61,955 bases of DNA from an uncultured Faecalibacterium sp. (GCA_900539945.1 UQDV01000014.1:1-61955); one strand, 5' to 3'; shown: positions 32,697 to 42,412, numbered from the stretch's first letter. Numbers and translations are program-made. Notes: a model not told the origin generated them from the letters alone.

Positions 32697-35600
32697 TCGA
32701 ACTCAAACGCCTGAAACTCATCAACTGGCACAACTTTGAAAACGTCACCTTTGACTGCGCCCGCCTGACCTATATGATCGGCGTGAACGCCGTGGGTAAG
32801 ACCACCATTCTGGACGCCATCCGCTACTGCCTGACCACCAACCGCAACTTCAATGCCCTGGGCAATAAGAAGAGCGGCCGCACCCTGCAGGGCTCGGTCC
32901 ACGCGAAGCAGCGCGGGGAAAACGCTTACCGCCGCCCCGGCCATACCGTGGCCTACATCGGCGCGGAGTTCTACGACAGTCTCAAGCGCGCCCCCTTTGT
33001 CATCGCGGTGCGGGTGGAGTCGGAAGGCCCCATGCAGGAGCTGCACCCCGGCGACCAGACCTGGTACCTCTCCGAGGACGGCTGCACGCTGGAACAGCTG
33101 CCCTTCATCGACCCGCGTACCGGTGCCCCCAGCGCCAAGGAGGACTTCAAGCCCGCCGTCGGCCGACTCTCCTACACCCGCAGCCCCAGCGAAGCCCGTG
33201 ACCGCATCTGCCGGGCGCTGGGCATCGGGCGGGCGTCCAGTCCGCTGGGCAAAAAGTTCAACGAAGTGTTCCAGATGGGCACCAGCATGGACGAGATTCC
33301 CAACTTCCGGGAATTTTTGTACCAGTACATCCTGCCGCAGCCGGAGCTGGATCTGGAAGCACTGCAGGGCGACCGGCTGGAGCTGGAAAACCTGCACGCT
33401 GTGCTGGCCGAAGCCCAGACCCGCGCCGATGCACTGGAAGAGATCGTGAACGATGGCCGCGAAGCCGCCGGAAAGCAGACCGAAGCCCTTGTGAACCGGG
33501 GCGCGGCCCTGCTGGCCCGTGCTGCTGCCGACGGCGGGGAACAGGACGTGTGGCAGGGCCATCTGGACGCCGGACACTGCCAGCTGGAGGCCCTGAACGC
33601 CCATTATGCCGAGGCCAAGAACGCGGAGGCGGAAGCCCGCCGCGCCTACCTTGCCGCCCACAGCGCAGCCGGTGCCAGCGGCGAGGGCCGGGCACTGGAT
33701 GCCATGGAGGAAGAACTGTCCCGCCGCAAGACGGCGCAGGATGCCGCCGCCCGCCAAGCCGCGCAGGCCGAGGATGCCGCATCCAAGGCCGAAGCCCTGC
33801 TCACGGCCCTGCGCCGCAGCGGGTTTGCTTCCGGCTGGAAGCTGGAAAACCTCACCGCCGACACCCTGCCGCAGCTCACCGACTGGCTTGCCGCGCAGGA
33901 AAAACCGCTGGAAGAAGCCTACTTTGCGGCCCGGCAGAACACCGCCGCCCTGCGCAAAGAGCAGGCGGACAAGCGCGCCGAGCTGGACGCCGTGTCCGGC
34001 GGCAAGTGGGTGTACCCCCACGGCGATGCCGCCACCCGTGTGCGGGATGCCGTGAACGCGGAGTTGAAGAGCCGCGGCATGCAGCCGGACGCCAAGATCT
34101 TCTGTGAGCTGCTGGCCGTGGCGGACGAGAGCTGGCAGGACTGCGTGGAAGCCTGCCTGGGCGACCGCCGGTTCGACATCCTTGTGCCGCCCGCCCATTA
34201 CGAGGCCGCCAAGAGCGCCTTTGTGGCCCTGAAGGACAAGGTGGGGCCCATCAGCCTGCTGGACACGCCGGGCATCCGCAAGGCCAACCGCCATGCCGAG
34301 ACTGCCCCGGCGGACAGTCTGGCGGCACAGGTCACCAGCGAAAACCCGCTGGCGGCCCAGTACGCCGACACCATCCTGCGGCGCATCGTCTGCTGCGACA
34401 CCCCTGAAACACTGGAACAGTACCCGGACAGCGCCACCCGCGACCTGCTGCGGCACCATCCCTTCCGGCTGGAGCGCCTGCGCACCCCGCAGCGCTATAT
34501 CGGCCTGGAAGCCCGCCGCGCCCGCGCCGGGGCACTGGCCGAAGAGCTGGAAGCTCTGGCCGAGCGCACCCGCACCGCCGCCCAGACCGAGCAGAACCTG
34601 AAAACTGCCTACGACCAGTACCAGAACTTCCAGCGCGGCACCGCGCCGCAGCAGCTGGCCGGCCTGTGGGAGGCCCGCACCGCCGCCGAAAAAGCCCGGA
34701 ATGCGGTGGCCGAACAGGAGGGCAAGCTGGCCGAATACCGCGAGAACCCCCTGCTGCAGGAGATGTACCGCGAGGAAGAAACGCGGGAAGCCGCCTGGGA
34801 AGCCGCCCGCACCGCTGTGGAGCAGGTGGGCGGCGACATCCGCGTGTGCGAAAAACAGATCGCTTCCTGCGAAGCCGAACAGAAAAAGGCCGGGGAGACG
34901 GCACAGCAGAGCGCCGACGCGGCCCGGAAGTTCTTTGCGGCCCATCCGCTGCTGGAGCCGCTGGCCCGCACCCGGATGCAGGCCCTTGCTCCGGCCGACA
35001 AGCCCGCAGCCGCCGCACAGGCCGCCGAAAAGGCACAGGCCCGGCTGGACGATGCCCTGACGGCCTACCTCACCGGCACGCTGGAACCCGCCCAGAAGGC
35101 CTACAACGAGCACTACGTCTGTGATTACCCGCTGGGTCTGGCGGGGCTGGACCAGTACCGTGCCCAGCACGAGAGCCTTGTGCGCATCGACCTGGAACGC
35201 TACGCCGCCCGCTTGGAGCAAGCGCAGCGGGACTGCAAGGACCGCTTCCGCAAGGATATCCTGTTCCGCATGAAAGACGATATCTTCAACGCCCGGCGGC
35301 AGTTCCGGGAGCTGAACAAGGTGATGGAACAGCTGACCTACGGCGAAGAAGTCTACCGCTTTGAGCTGGAGCCCAGCCGGGACCCGCAGCTGGCTGCGTT
35401 CTATCAGGTCATCGTGGACAAAGGCAACCAGCAGATGACCGAGGGCGACTCGCTGGACAACCTTGCCGCCACCGCCGACCCCGCCTACGAGCGGCAGGTG
35501 GATGCGCTGATGGAAAAGATCATGGCGGATGTGGACGAGAACACCCGTGCCCGGCAGGAGGGCCGCACCGGCACCACCACCCTGTCGGATTATGTGGACT

Positions 35601-35986
35601 ACCGCACCTATCTGGATTACGACATCAAGGTGACCAACCGGGTCACCGGCCAGCAGGCGTACCTGTCTCGCGTCAGCCGCGACTCCTCCGGCGGCGAGAA
35701 TCAGGCACCCTTCTATGTGGCCATCTGCGCATCCCTGCTGCAGATCTACGAAAAGAGCGAGAACAGCATCCGTCTGGTGCTGCTGGACGAGGCGTTCAGC
35801 AAGATGACCAGCGACCGCATCCGCCCCATGATGGAGCTGTTCCGCCGTCTGCAGCTGCAGGTGCTGCTCATCTCCACGGTAGAAAAGAGCACCGCCATCC
35901 AGCCCTACTGTGACATCACCTATTCCATCGTGCGCCATGGCGACGCCAACGCCATTGCGCCCTTTGTCCGCCTGTCGGCGGAATGA
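32693..35986 (+). CDS. jetC: Wadjet/Mks SMC-like ATPase JetC (MksB-like)
   Basis: 1097 aa. Walker A GVNAVGKTT is at residues 30-38, the ABC signature SSGGENQ is near 998 and Walker B LVLLDEA near 1030; all key residues are intact. Long Ala/Glu/Arg-rich coiled coils run about 210-480 and 620-850 with a hinge-like region between (about 430-560). Size and layout fit JetC/MksB, the DNA loop-extruding motor. In full Wadjet systems JetD (MksG, a TOPRIM nuclease) follows and cuts small circular plasmids; here the next gene is convergent and unrelated. Confidence 0.87.
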   Translation: MIELKRLKLINWHNFENVTFDCARLTYMIGVNAVGKTTILDAIRYCLTTNRNFNALGNKKSGRTLQGSVHAKQRGENAYRRPGHTVAYIGAEFYDSLKRAPFVIAVRVESEGPMQELHPGDQTWYLSEDGCTLEQLPFIDPRTGAPSAKEDFKPAVGRLSYTRSPSEARDRICRALGIGRASSPLGKKFNEVFQMGTSMDEIPNFREFLYQYILPQPELDLEALQGDRLELENLHAVLAEAQTRADALEEIVNDGREAAGKQTEALVNRGAALLARAAADGGEQDVWQGHLDAGHCQLEALNAHYAEAKNAEAEARRAYLAAHSAAGASGEGRALDAMEEELSRRKTAQDAAARQAAQAEDAASKAEALLTALRRSGFASGWKLENLTADTLPQLTDWLAAQEKPLEEAYFAARQNTAALRKEQADKRAELDAVSGGKWVYPHGDAATRVRDAVNAELKSRGMQPDAKIFCELLAVADESWQDCVEACLGDRRFDILVPPAHYEAAKSAFVALKDKVGPISLLDTPGIRKANRHAETAPADSLAAQVTSENPLAAQYADTILRRIVCCDTPETLEQYPDSATRDLLRHHPFRLERLRTPQRYIGLEARRARAGALAEELEALAERTRTAAQTEQNLKTAYDQYQNFQRGTAPQQLAGLWEARTAAEKARNAVAEQEGKLAEYRENPLLQEMYREEETREAAWEAARTAVEQVGGDIRVCEKQIASCEAEQKKAGETAQQSADAARKFFAAHPLLEPLARTRMQALAPADKPAAAAQAAEKAQARLDDALTAYLTGTLEPAQKAYNEHYVCDYPLGLAGLDQYRAQHESLVRIDLERYAARLEQAQRDCKDRFRKDILFRMKDDIFNARRQFRELNKVMEQLTYGEEVYRFELEPSRDPQLAAFYQVIVDKGNQQMTEGDSLDNLAATADPAYERQVDALMEKIMADVDENTRARQEGRTGTTTLSDYVDYRTYLDYDIKVTNRVTGQQAYLSRVSRDSSGGENQAPFYVAICASLLQIYEKSENSIRLVLLDEAFSKMTSDRIRPMMELFRRLQLQVLLISTVEKSTAIQPYCDITYSIVRHGDANAIAPFVRLSAE

Positions 35987-36011
35987 GGTGTGCGCCAGAG
36001 CATCCGAAACA

Positions 36012-36046
36012 AAAAAAGAAGCACGCCGCGGCGTGCTTCTTTTTTA
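36012..36046 (+). terminator. Bidirectional terminator after jetC
   Basis: AAAAGAAGCACGCC / GGCGTGCTTCTTTT with a GC centre; serves jetC and the convergent peptidase gene. Confidence 0.9.
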
Positions 36047-36051
36047 TTTGC

Positions 36052-36789
36052 TTATCGCAGCGGCAGAACGTCCTCGTCCTCGTTGATCTCCTCCAGGGTG
36101 CCGTCCGCAAAGTACCAGGCTTTGCCGTACAATGCTTCGTGCCCGTCGGAGCACATCAGGTAGGAGCCGTCCGGCAGGGCGAGGAAATGCCGTTTTCTGC
36201 TGTCGGCCAGAGCGATATCCTCCACCTTCTGCCCGTCCAGAATGTGATCCCGGATGAACTGGTAGTGGGGCAGGATGCACGTTTCGGTCAGGCCGAGGCC
36301 GTTCAGCCAGCGGCAGTAGCCGGGGTCAGCGGCTTCGCCCGGCTCCTCCGGGGCGGCATACACCAGCCGGGCGGCGTTCATGCTGCCGGCGCTCACGCCC
36401 AGCACGATGCCGTGGTAATTGTGGAACAGCCCCGGCAGGCCCAGCTGGGCAAAAAAGTGGTTCTGGGTGGGCACATGGCCGCCGCACAGCATCACAAAGC
36501 CGCTGCGGGGCAGCAGGGTGCCAATCTCTTCCTGATTGCGGGCGTCGCAGGGCACAAGTTCGGTCAGGGGCAGGTGGGCGTCCGCAAAGCTCTGCAGGAA
36601 TACCCGGCACATCTCGTCGTTCTGGGCGTAAGCGTGGGGGTCTGCCGCGATGGCAAGGCCCCGCACCGGGTGGTCCGGCCACACGGCCCGCAGATTTTCC
36701 AGAAAATGATTGCGTCTGTCCAGTACCGGAATGGCCGGGCCGGGCTCAAAGGGGCAGCCGCTGGGGCTGCTGGTCAGAAATAACGTCAT
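36052..36789 (-). CDS. Peptidase S51 (dipeptidase E-like) family protein
   Basis: 245 aa. The nucleophile elbow GVSAGSMNAA near residue 133 matches the S51 G-x-S-A-G motif, and LCGGHVPTQ near 97 is the preceding conserved loop. S51 enzymes (PepE, cyanophycinase) cleave Asp-containing dipeptides or related substrates in the cytoplasm. The Asp/His residues of the triad cannot be assigned with certainty, though LPHYQ near 177 is a candidate. GAGGAAGAACT precedes the ATG. It is convergent to jetC and unlikely to belong to that system. Confidence 0.8.
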   Translation of the reverse strand: MTLFLTSSPSGCPFEPGPAIPVLDRRNHFLENLRAVWPDHPVRGLAIAADPHAYAQNDEMCRVFLQSFADAHLPLTELVPCDARNQEEIGTLLPRSGFVMLCGGHVPTQNHFFAQLGLPGLFHNYHGIVLGVSAGSMNAARLVYAAPEEPGEAADPGYCRWLNGLGLTETCILPHYQFIRDHILDGQKVEDIALADSRKRHFLALPDGSYLMCSDGHEALYGKAWYFADGTLEEINEDEDVLPLR

Positions 36790-36870
36790 AGTTCTTCCTC
36801 ACAAAACGGTGAATAAAAGCTATGCCCATTCTAGCACGATTCTCGCCCCGGCGGCAGAGCCAGAATCACC

Positions 36871-36913
36871 AAAAAAATCCCCTGCTTTTCGCCGTTTCGC
36901 AAAAAGCAGGGGA
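36871..36913 (-). terminator. Terminator of the second MATE gene
   Basis: On the minus strand CCCCTGCTTTTT / AAAAGCAGGGG followed by seven T. Confidence 0.88.
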
Positions 36914-36918
36914 GAAGG

Positions 36919-38268
36919 TTACGCCTTGCGGTAATGGAATACCTTGTCTTTGGTGACGAACATGGCCTCGCTCACGGCCAGGGCAGCCAGTTCGGCGGCG
37001 GTCACGGCCAGCCAGATGCCGTCGATGCCCAGAATGGCGGGCAGGATGAGCACCGCCGCGATCTGGAACACCAGCGTGCGCAGGAAGGCGATCAGCGCAC
37101 TGGTCACGCCGTCGCCCAGCGCGGTGAAGAAGGAGGAGGCATACACGTTGAAGCCCATGATGACAAAGCTCAGGGCGTACAGCCGGAAGGCCCGGCTGGT
37201 CAGGGCCAGCAGCTCCGGGTCGTAGCCCACGAAGAACCGCGCCACATAGGGGATGATGACCATGGATGCGGCGGTCAGGGTGACGGCCACCACCGCAATG
37301 AGCCGCAGGCTCTTTTCATACAGGTTGTGCACCTCGGCACGGCTGCCTGCACCGTAGTGGAAGCTGACGATGGGCGCACTGCCGAAGGCGTAGCCCACAT
37401 ACACGGCAATGAACAGGAAGCAGGCGTACATGATGACGCCGTAGGCGGCCACGCCGTTTTCCCCGGCAAGGCGCAGCAGCTGGTAGTTGTACAGGATGTT
37501 CACCAGCGACAGGGACAGGTTGGTCATCAGCTCGGAGGAGCCATTGATGCAGGCGTCCAGCAGCACCTTGCTGTACAGCTGCGTTTTGCGCAGGTGCAGG
37601 CGGCTGGTATTCTTGTGGTCGAGGAAGTAGAAGATCGGCAGCAGGCCGCCCACGATCTGGCTGAGGAAGGTGGCAATGGCGGCACCCTCTACGCCCCAGC
37701 CCCAGACGCCCACCATCAGCACATCCAGCACCATGTTGGTGCAGCCGGCAGCCACCGTGAAGTAAAAGCCGAGGTGCGGCTTTTCGGCGGTGACAAAGAA
37801 GCTCTGGAACATGTTCTGCAGCGCAAAGGTGGGCAGCGACAGCATCAGGATGCGGCCGTAGCGCACGGCGTAGTCCAGCAGCTCGCCCTTGGCACCCAGC
37901 AGGATGGCAATGGGCCGCAGCAGCACAAGCCCCAGCACGGCCAGTACCGAGACGGAGATGGCAGCGGCCAGCAGGAACATGGTAAAGTAGCGGTCGGCCT
38001 TTTTCTGGTCGCCCTCGCCCAGCGTGATGCCCACGATGGCGCTGCCGCCGGTGCCCAGCATGAAGCCGATGGTGCCCAGCAGCTGGGGCAGCGGCATGAT
38101 CAGGTTGACCGCCGCAAAGGCTGTTTTGCCCACAAAGTTGGACACGCACAGGCCATCTACGATGCCGTAGATGGAGGTGAACAGCATGGTGCCCACGGCG
38201 GGCAGCACGAACCGCAGCAGGCGCGGGTAGGTAAAGTGATCCGACAGTTGGATTTTTTGCTTGGACAC
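36919..38268 (-). CDS. MATE-family efflux transporter 2
   Basis: 449 aa from the GTG at 38268, which has AAAGGAG seven bases upstream; the longer frame to 38385 runs through a structured leader and is unlikely to be translated. Twelve membrane segments in two halves, with YGIVDGLCVSNFVGKTAFAAVN in the first, as in MATE exporters. Its leader (38269-38438) is unusually long and folded and ends in a terminator-like stem just before the ribosome site, so expression is probably controlled after transcription starts. Confidence 0.9.
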   Translation of the reverse strand: MSKQKIQLSDHFTYPRLLRFVLPAVGTMLFTSIYGIVDGLCVSNFVGKTAFAAVNLIMPLPQLLGTIGFMLGTGGSAIVGITLGEGDQKKADRYFTMFLLAAAISVSVLAVLGLVLLRPIAILLGAKGELLDYAVRYGRILMLSLPTFALQNMFQSFFVTAEKPHLGFYFTVAAGCTNMVLDVLMVGVWGWGVEGAAIATFLSQIVGGLLPIFYFLDHKNTSRLHLRKTQLYSKVLLDACINGSSELMTNLSLSLVNILYNYQLLRLAGENGVAAYGVIMYACFLFIAVYVGYAFGSAPIVSFHYGAGSRAEVHNLYEKSLRLIAVVAVTLTAASMVIIPYVARFFVGYDPELLALTSRAFRLYALSFVIMGFNVYASSFFTALGDGVTSALIAFLRTLVFQIAAVLILPAILGIDGIWLAVTAAELAALAVSEAMFVTKDKVFHYRKA

Positions 38269-38438
38269 GAAAAACTCCTTTCGACAGGAAACAAAACGGG
38301 CCGGATAAGCTCCGTGAGTGCACGCCCGGCCTTCCTCTTCTTCCTCACTACGGCAAGGAAGCCTCCGGCGGGGCGCTGTCTGCACGGCATCTTATCCGGC
38401 CCGTCCAAATTACGTTGGAAACGGTCCTCCGATGACCG
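38269..38438 (-). promoter_or_regulatory. Structured leader of MATE 2, candidate attenuator or riboswitch
   Basis: On the minus strand CGGGCCGGATAAG near the start of the leader pairs perfectly with CTTATCCGGCCCG near its end, which is followed by TTTTGTTT. Inside, further stems form (CCGTG/CACGG, CGCCC/GGGCG, GGCTTCCT/AGGAAGGCC). The outer arm acts as terminator or anti-terminator just upstream of the ribosome site. I do not recognise a known riboswitch class. Confidence 0.6.
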
Positions 38439-38444
38439 AAAAAG

Positions 38445-38472
38445 AGTATAGCAGAATCCATTTATTTGTCAA
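38445..38472 (-). promoter_or_regulatory. Promoter of the MATE 2 leader
   Basis: On the minus strand TTGACA, 16-bp spacer, TATACT; transcription would start near 38438, giving a leader of about 170 nt. Confidence 0.8.
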
Positions 38473-38585
38473 GAGCAAAAAATACGCCCAAAAGCGAAAA
38501 TTCATAAAATATCTCTTTTCCATTTTTATCAGACCTGTTAGAATGATAAACAGTTTTGATTTTTCCGGAAAGGAGTTTTCCTGTT

Positions 38586-40646
38586 TTGCTGAAACGATTC
38601 TATACTGCCGTCGTGCACCGGCGCAGAGCGGTGCTGGCCGCGTTCGTGCTGGCCGCCGTGCTGAGCGTGTTTGCTTCCCGGGCGGTGCAGGTGGACTACG
38701 ACATCAACGACTATCTGCCGCCGGACTCACCCTCCACCCTGGCACTGGAGCAGATGAACAGCGCCTTTACCGGCGGCATCCCCAACATGCGGGTCATGGT
38801 GCGGGACGTCACGGTGCCCGAGGCGCTGGACTACAAAGAAAAGCTTGCCGCCATCGACGGCGTGGAGGCCGTGACCTGGCTGGACGACAGCTTGGACGTG
38901 ACCGTGCCGCTGCAGATGCAGGACACCGCCACGGTGGAGACCTATTATAAGGACAACTGCGCGCTGTTCACCGTGACGGTGAAGGATGCGAACCGTCTGG
39001 AGGCTGTGGCGGCCATCCAGGACCTGATCGGGGAGGACAATGCCCTGGCCGGGACCGCGGTGTCCACTGCTGTGGCGACCAATTCCACCGTCACCGAGGT
39101 GGCCAAGATCGCGGCCATTGCGGTGGTGTATGTGCTGTTCATCCTGATCCTGACCACCGATTCCTGGGTGGAGCCGCTGCTGGTGCTGGCGGGTCTTGGG
39201 GCGGCCATCCTCATCAACAACGGCACCAACCTGATGTTCGGCACCATTTCCTTTGTGACCAACGCCGCCGGCAGCATCCTGCAGCTGGCCGTGTCACTGG
39301 ATTACTCGGTGTTCCTCATCCACCGCTTTGCCGAGTGCCGGGCCGCGCGCCCGGAGGCCAGCGCGGAGGACTGCATGGTGGAGGCCCTGTGCAAATCCAC
39401 CGGGTCCATCCTGTCCAGCGGCCTGACCACGGTCATCGGCTTTCTGGCGCTGGTGCTCATGCAGTTCCAGATCGGCCCGGACCTGGGCCTTGCGCTGGCC
39501 AAGGGCGTGGTGCTGAGCCTTGTCACCGTGTTCACCTTCATGCCGGCGCTGACGCTGGTGTGTTACCCGTGGATGGACAAGACCCACCACAAGCCTCTGC
39601 TGCCCGGCTTTGACAAGCTCGGGCGGTTTGTGTCCCGCATCATGCTGCCGGCGGCGCTGGCGCTGGCCGTTATCATGGTGCCCAGCTATCTGGCCTCCAA
39701 CAACAACGAATACTACTACGGTGCCGCCCATATGTTCGGCACCAACACTCGTCTGGGTGCCGATACCGCCGCCATCGAAGAGACGTTCGGCAAGAGCGAT
39801 ACCTGGGTGGTGCTGGTGCCGGAGGGTGACACCGCTACCCAGGCCGAGCTTTCGGATGCGCTGCACGCCATCCCGGAGGTGACGGGCATCCTGTCCTATG
39901 TGGACAACGCGGGCGCATCCATCCCGCCGGAGTTCGTGCCGCCGGACACCCTGAAACTGCTGGTGTCCGGCGGCTACACCCGCATGGTGCTCACCGTGAA
40001 CGCCGACACCGAGGGCGACGCGGCCTTTGCACTGGTGGAAAAAGTGCGTGCCACGGTGCAGCAGTATTACCCGGATGCGTATGATCTGGCCGGGCAGGGC
40101 GTGAGCACCTACGACCTGATGGATACCATCACCGCCGACATGGTCAAGGTGAATCTGCTGGCCATCGGCGCGGTGTTCCTGATCCTGCTGCTCATGAAGC
40201 GTCAGCTGCTGCTGCCGGTCATTCTGGTGCTGAGCATCGAGACGGCCATCTGGATCAATCTGGCCATCCCGTATTTCCGGGGCCGCCATGTGTTCTACAT
40301 TGCTTACCTCATCATCAGCACCATCCAGCTGGGAGCCACCGTGGACTACGCCATCCTGTTCTCGGACCGGTATCAGGAGTTCCGCGAGACGCTGGGCAAA
40401 AAACAGGCCATTGCCGCCACCGTGTCCACCGTGACCACCTCGGTGATCACCACGGGCAGTGCGCTGGCGGTGGTGGGCTTCCTGATGGGGGCCATCTCCA
40501 CCAACCAGCTGCTGGGCCAGCTGGGCAACTTCCTGGGCGTGGGCGGTCTGGTGTCGCTGGCCATCGTGCTGCTGGCTCTGCCGGGCTATCTGTATCTGGC
40601 CGACCCGCTCATCATCAAACCGAAAAAACAGCCGAAGGAGGCTTGA
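38586..40646 (+). CDS. MMPL/RND-superfamily transporter
   Basis: 686 aa from a TTG at 38586 with AAGGAG 11 bases upstream; another TTG at 38556 is possible. Two repeats, each with one membrane segment, a large external loop and five further segments. RND-type motifs SLDYSVFLIHRF near residue 236 and TVDYAILFSDRYQE near 583 contain the Asp-Tyr pairs that carry protons in MMPL proteins. Family members export lipids, glycolipids or peptides. The exported protein encoded 4 bp downstream is almost certainly its partner. Confidence 0.88.
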   Translation: MLKRFYTAVVHRRRAVLAAFVLAAVLSVFASRAVQVDYDINDYLPPDSPSTLALEQMNSAFTGGIPNMRVMVRDVTVPEALDYKEKLAAIDGVEAVTWLDDSLDVTVPLQMQDTATVETYYKDNCALFTVTVKDANRLEAVAAIQDLIGEDNALAGTAVSTAVATNSTVTEVAKIAAIAVVYVLFILILTTDSWVEPLLVLAGLGAAILINNGTNLMFGTISFVTNAAGSILQLAVSLDYSVFLIHRFAECRAARPEASAEDCMVEALCKSTGSILSSGLTTVIGFLALVLMQFQIGPDLGLALAKGVVLSLVTVFTFMPALTLVCYPWMDKTHHKPLLPGFDKLGRFVSRIMLPAALALAVIMVPSYLASNNNEYYYGAAHMFGTNTRLGADTAAIEETFGKSDTWVVLVPEGDTATQAELSDALHAIPEVTGILSYVDNAGASIPPEFVPPDTLKLLVSGGYTRMVLTVNADTEGDAAFALVEKVRATVQQYYPDAYDLAGQGVSTYDLMDTITADMVKVNLLAIGAVFLILLLMKRQLLLPVILVLSIETAIWINLAIPYFRGRHVFYIAYLIISTIQLGATVDYAILFSDRYQEFRETLGKKQAIAATVSTVTTSVITTGSALAVVGFLMGAISTNQLLGQLGNFLGVGGLVSLAIVLLALPGYLYLADPLIIKPKKQPKEA

Positions 40647-40650
40647 CGAG

Positions 40651-42351
40651 ATGAAACAGAAGATTGTGCGCCGGGCATCGGCGCTGGTGCTGGCAGGCTG
40701 CCTGCTGGCCGGGGCGGCCCTGCCGGCCTTTGCGGCCTCCGCCAAGGAAGAGGTCATCTATGCCAATCTGGATGCGTCCGGCACCGTGACCGGCGTGTAT
40801 GCCGTGAACAGCTTTGCCGTGCAGGCGGGGGACACCGTCACCGACCACGGCAGCTACACCGCCGTGCGCAACATGACCACCACCGACCCGCTGGAGCACA
40901 GCGGCGACACCGTCACCGCTGCAGTTGCCGAGGACGGCAAGCTCTACTATGAGGGCACCATGGACACCGCCACCGCGCTGCCGTGGCTCGTGAAGCTGAC
41001 CTACACGCTGGACGGGGCTGAGATCGCCCCGGAAGAGCTGGGCGGCAAAAGCGGTGCGCTGGCCATCCGCCTGCAGGTGAGCCGCAACCCGGATTGCACC
41101 GGAGATTTCTTTGACCAGTATGCCCTGCAGGTGACCATAACGCTGGACACCGACCGGGCACAGAACATCGTGGCGGATGGGGCCACCATGGCCAATGTGG
41201 GCAGCAACAAGCAGCTCTCCTACATCCTGCTGCCAGGTTCGGACAGCGACGTGACCGTGACCGCCGATGTGACCGACTTTGCCATGAACGCCATCTCGCT
41301 GAACGGCGTGAAGCTCCGGCTGAACCTCGGCCTGGACGGGGCCGACCTGACCGGCATGTTGGACCGGCTGCAGAGCGGTTCGGTACAGCTGGACGACGGT
41401 GCCAACGCGCTGGCAGACGGCATTGCCCAGGTGCAGGCGGGTCTTGACACCCTGAACGGCAAGTCCGGCGAGCTGACCGGCGGGTCCGCCAAGGTCAAGG
41501 CGGCCCTGACCCAGATGCAGACCGCCCTGAACGGCGTGTCGGCCTCCACCGACCAGCTCACCACCCTGCTGGACGCCTCCACCCAGATCCAGAACGGCAT
41601 TGCCCAGCTGGACGCCGGTGCCGCCCAGCTGGATGAGCAGGTGAGTTACGACGCTTACAAGGCCATCCTGAAGGAAAACGGGCTGGACCTGGACCAGCTG
41701 AAGGACGGCAACGCGAAAGCTATGGAGCAGCTGGAACAGCTGGCTAGGGTGATGCCCCAGCTCAAGGACGTCATCCTGCTGCTGAAGGGCTCCAGCGCCA
41801 ACATCGACGCAATGGAGACCTACCTGAACACGGTGCACGACGGTGTGGCCCAGCTGCACGCGGGCAGCAGCACCCTGAACAGCCAGTACGGGCAGTTCGA
41901 TGCCGGGGTGCGTCAGCTGGCCAATGCCCTGACCGGGATGCTGGGCAACCTTTCGGTGCTGACCGACGGCGTGAACCGGCTGGCCAGCCGGTACGGCCAA
42001 CTGGACAGCGGCCTGAACGCCTACACCGACGGCGTGGCCCAGCTGAAAGCCGGAGTGCAGCAGCTGACCGACGGTGCCGCCCAGCTGACCGCCGGCACCG
42101 GAGAGCTGCGCAGCAATGTTTCCGGGATCGACATGGGCGACCAGCTGGACAGCCTGCTGGCCGGCCTGAACGGCAGCAGCGAGGTGGAGAGCTTTACCTC
42201 TGCCGAGAACACCGATGTTTCCGCCGTGCAGTTCGCCCTGCAGACGGTGGCCATCGAGGCCCCGGCCCCGGCGGCAGAGCCGGAGGCCGCCCCCGTGGCG
42301 CTGACTTTCTGGCAGAAACTGCTGAAGCTGTTCGGGCTGTATAAGGGCTGA
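40651..42351 (+). CDS. Exported heptad-repeat protein partnered with the MMPL transporter
   Basis: 566 aa. A signal peptide (ALVLAGCLLAGAALPAFA) is followed by a beta-rich region (about residues 30-215), then a long region of repeats such as LTDGVAQLKAGVQQLTDGAAQL (about 230-490), the YhgE/Pip-type heptad pattern. A hydrophilic stretch and a short hydrophobic end FWQKLLKLFGLYKG close the protein. Such proteins are encoded next to MMPL pumps and ABC-2 exporters and may form an extracellular stalk or substrate chaperone; their exact role is unknown. AAGGAGG overlaps the end of the MMPL gene. Confidence 0.75.
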   Translation: MKQKIVRRASALVLAGCLLAGAALPAFAASAKEEVIYANLDASGTVTGVYAVNSFAVQAGDTVTDHGSYTAVRNMTTTDPLEHSGDTVTAAVAEDGKLYYEGTMDTATALPWLVKLTYTLDGAEIAPEELGGKSGALAIRLQVSRNPDCTGDFFDQYALQVTITLDTDRAQNIVADGATMANVGSNKQLSYILLPGSDSDVTVTADVTDFAMNAISLNGVKLRLNLGLDGADLTGMLDRLQSGSVQLDDGANALADGIAQVQAGLDTLNGKSGELTGGSAKVKAALTQMQTALNGVSASTDQLTTLLDASTQIQNGIAQLDAGAAQLDEQVSYDAYKAILKENGLDLDQLKDGNAKAMEQLEQLARVMPQLKDVILLLKGSSANIDAMETYLNTVHDGVAQLHAGSSTLNSQYGQFDAGVRQLANALTGMLGNLSVLTDGVNRLASRYGQLDSGLNAYTDGVAQLKAGVQQLTDGAAQLTAGTGELRSNVSGIDMGDQLDSLLAGLNGSSEVESFTSAENTDVSAVQFALQTVAIEAPAPAAEPEAAPVALTFWQKLLKLFGLYKG

Positions 42352-42412
42352 TGGTTTGAAATGCCCTCCGCTTCGCTCTGGGCATATTCAGCGGAAAAAT
42401 TATTTTTAATTT

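Noticed and set aside
32393..35938. Very long open frame on the minus strand opposite jetB and jetC
   Set aside because: It lies antisense to jetC, has no ribosome site and a composition typical of GC-rich antisense frames; the plus-strand SMC motifs are decisive.
41380..42130. Repetitive DNA that could look like a CRISPR or tandem repeat
   Set aside because: The periodicity follows heptad-like protein repeats in an intact reading frame; there are no regular spacers. No CRISPR array was seen anywhere in the window.
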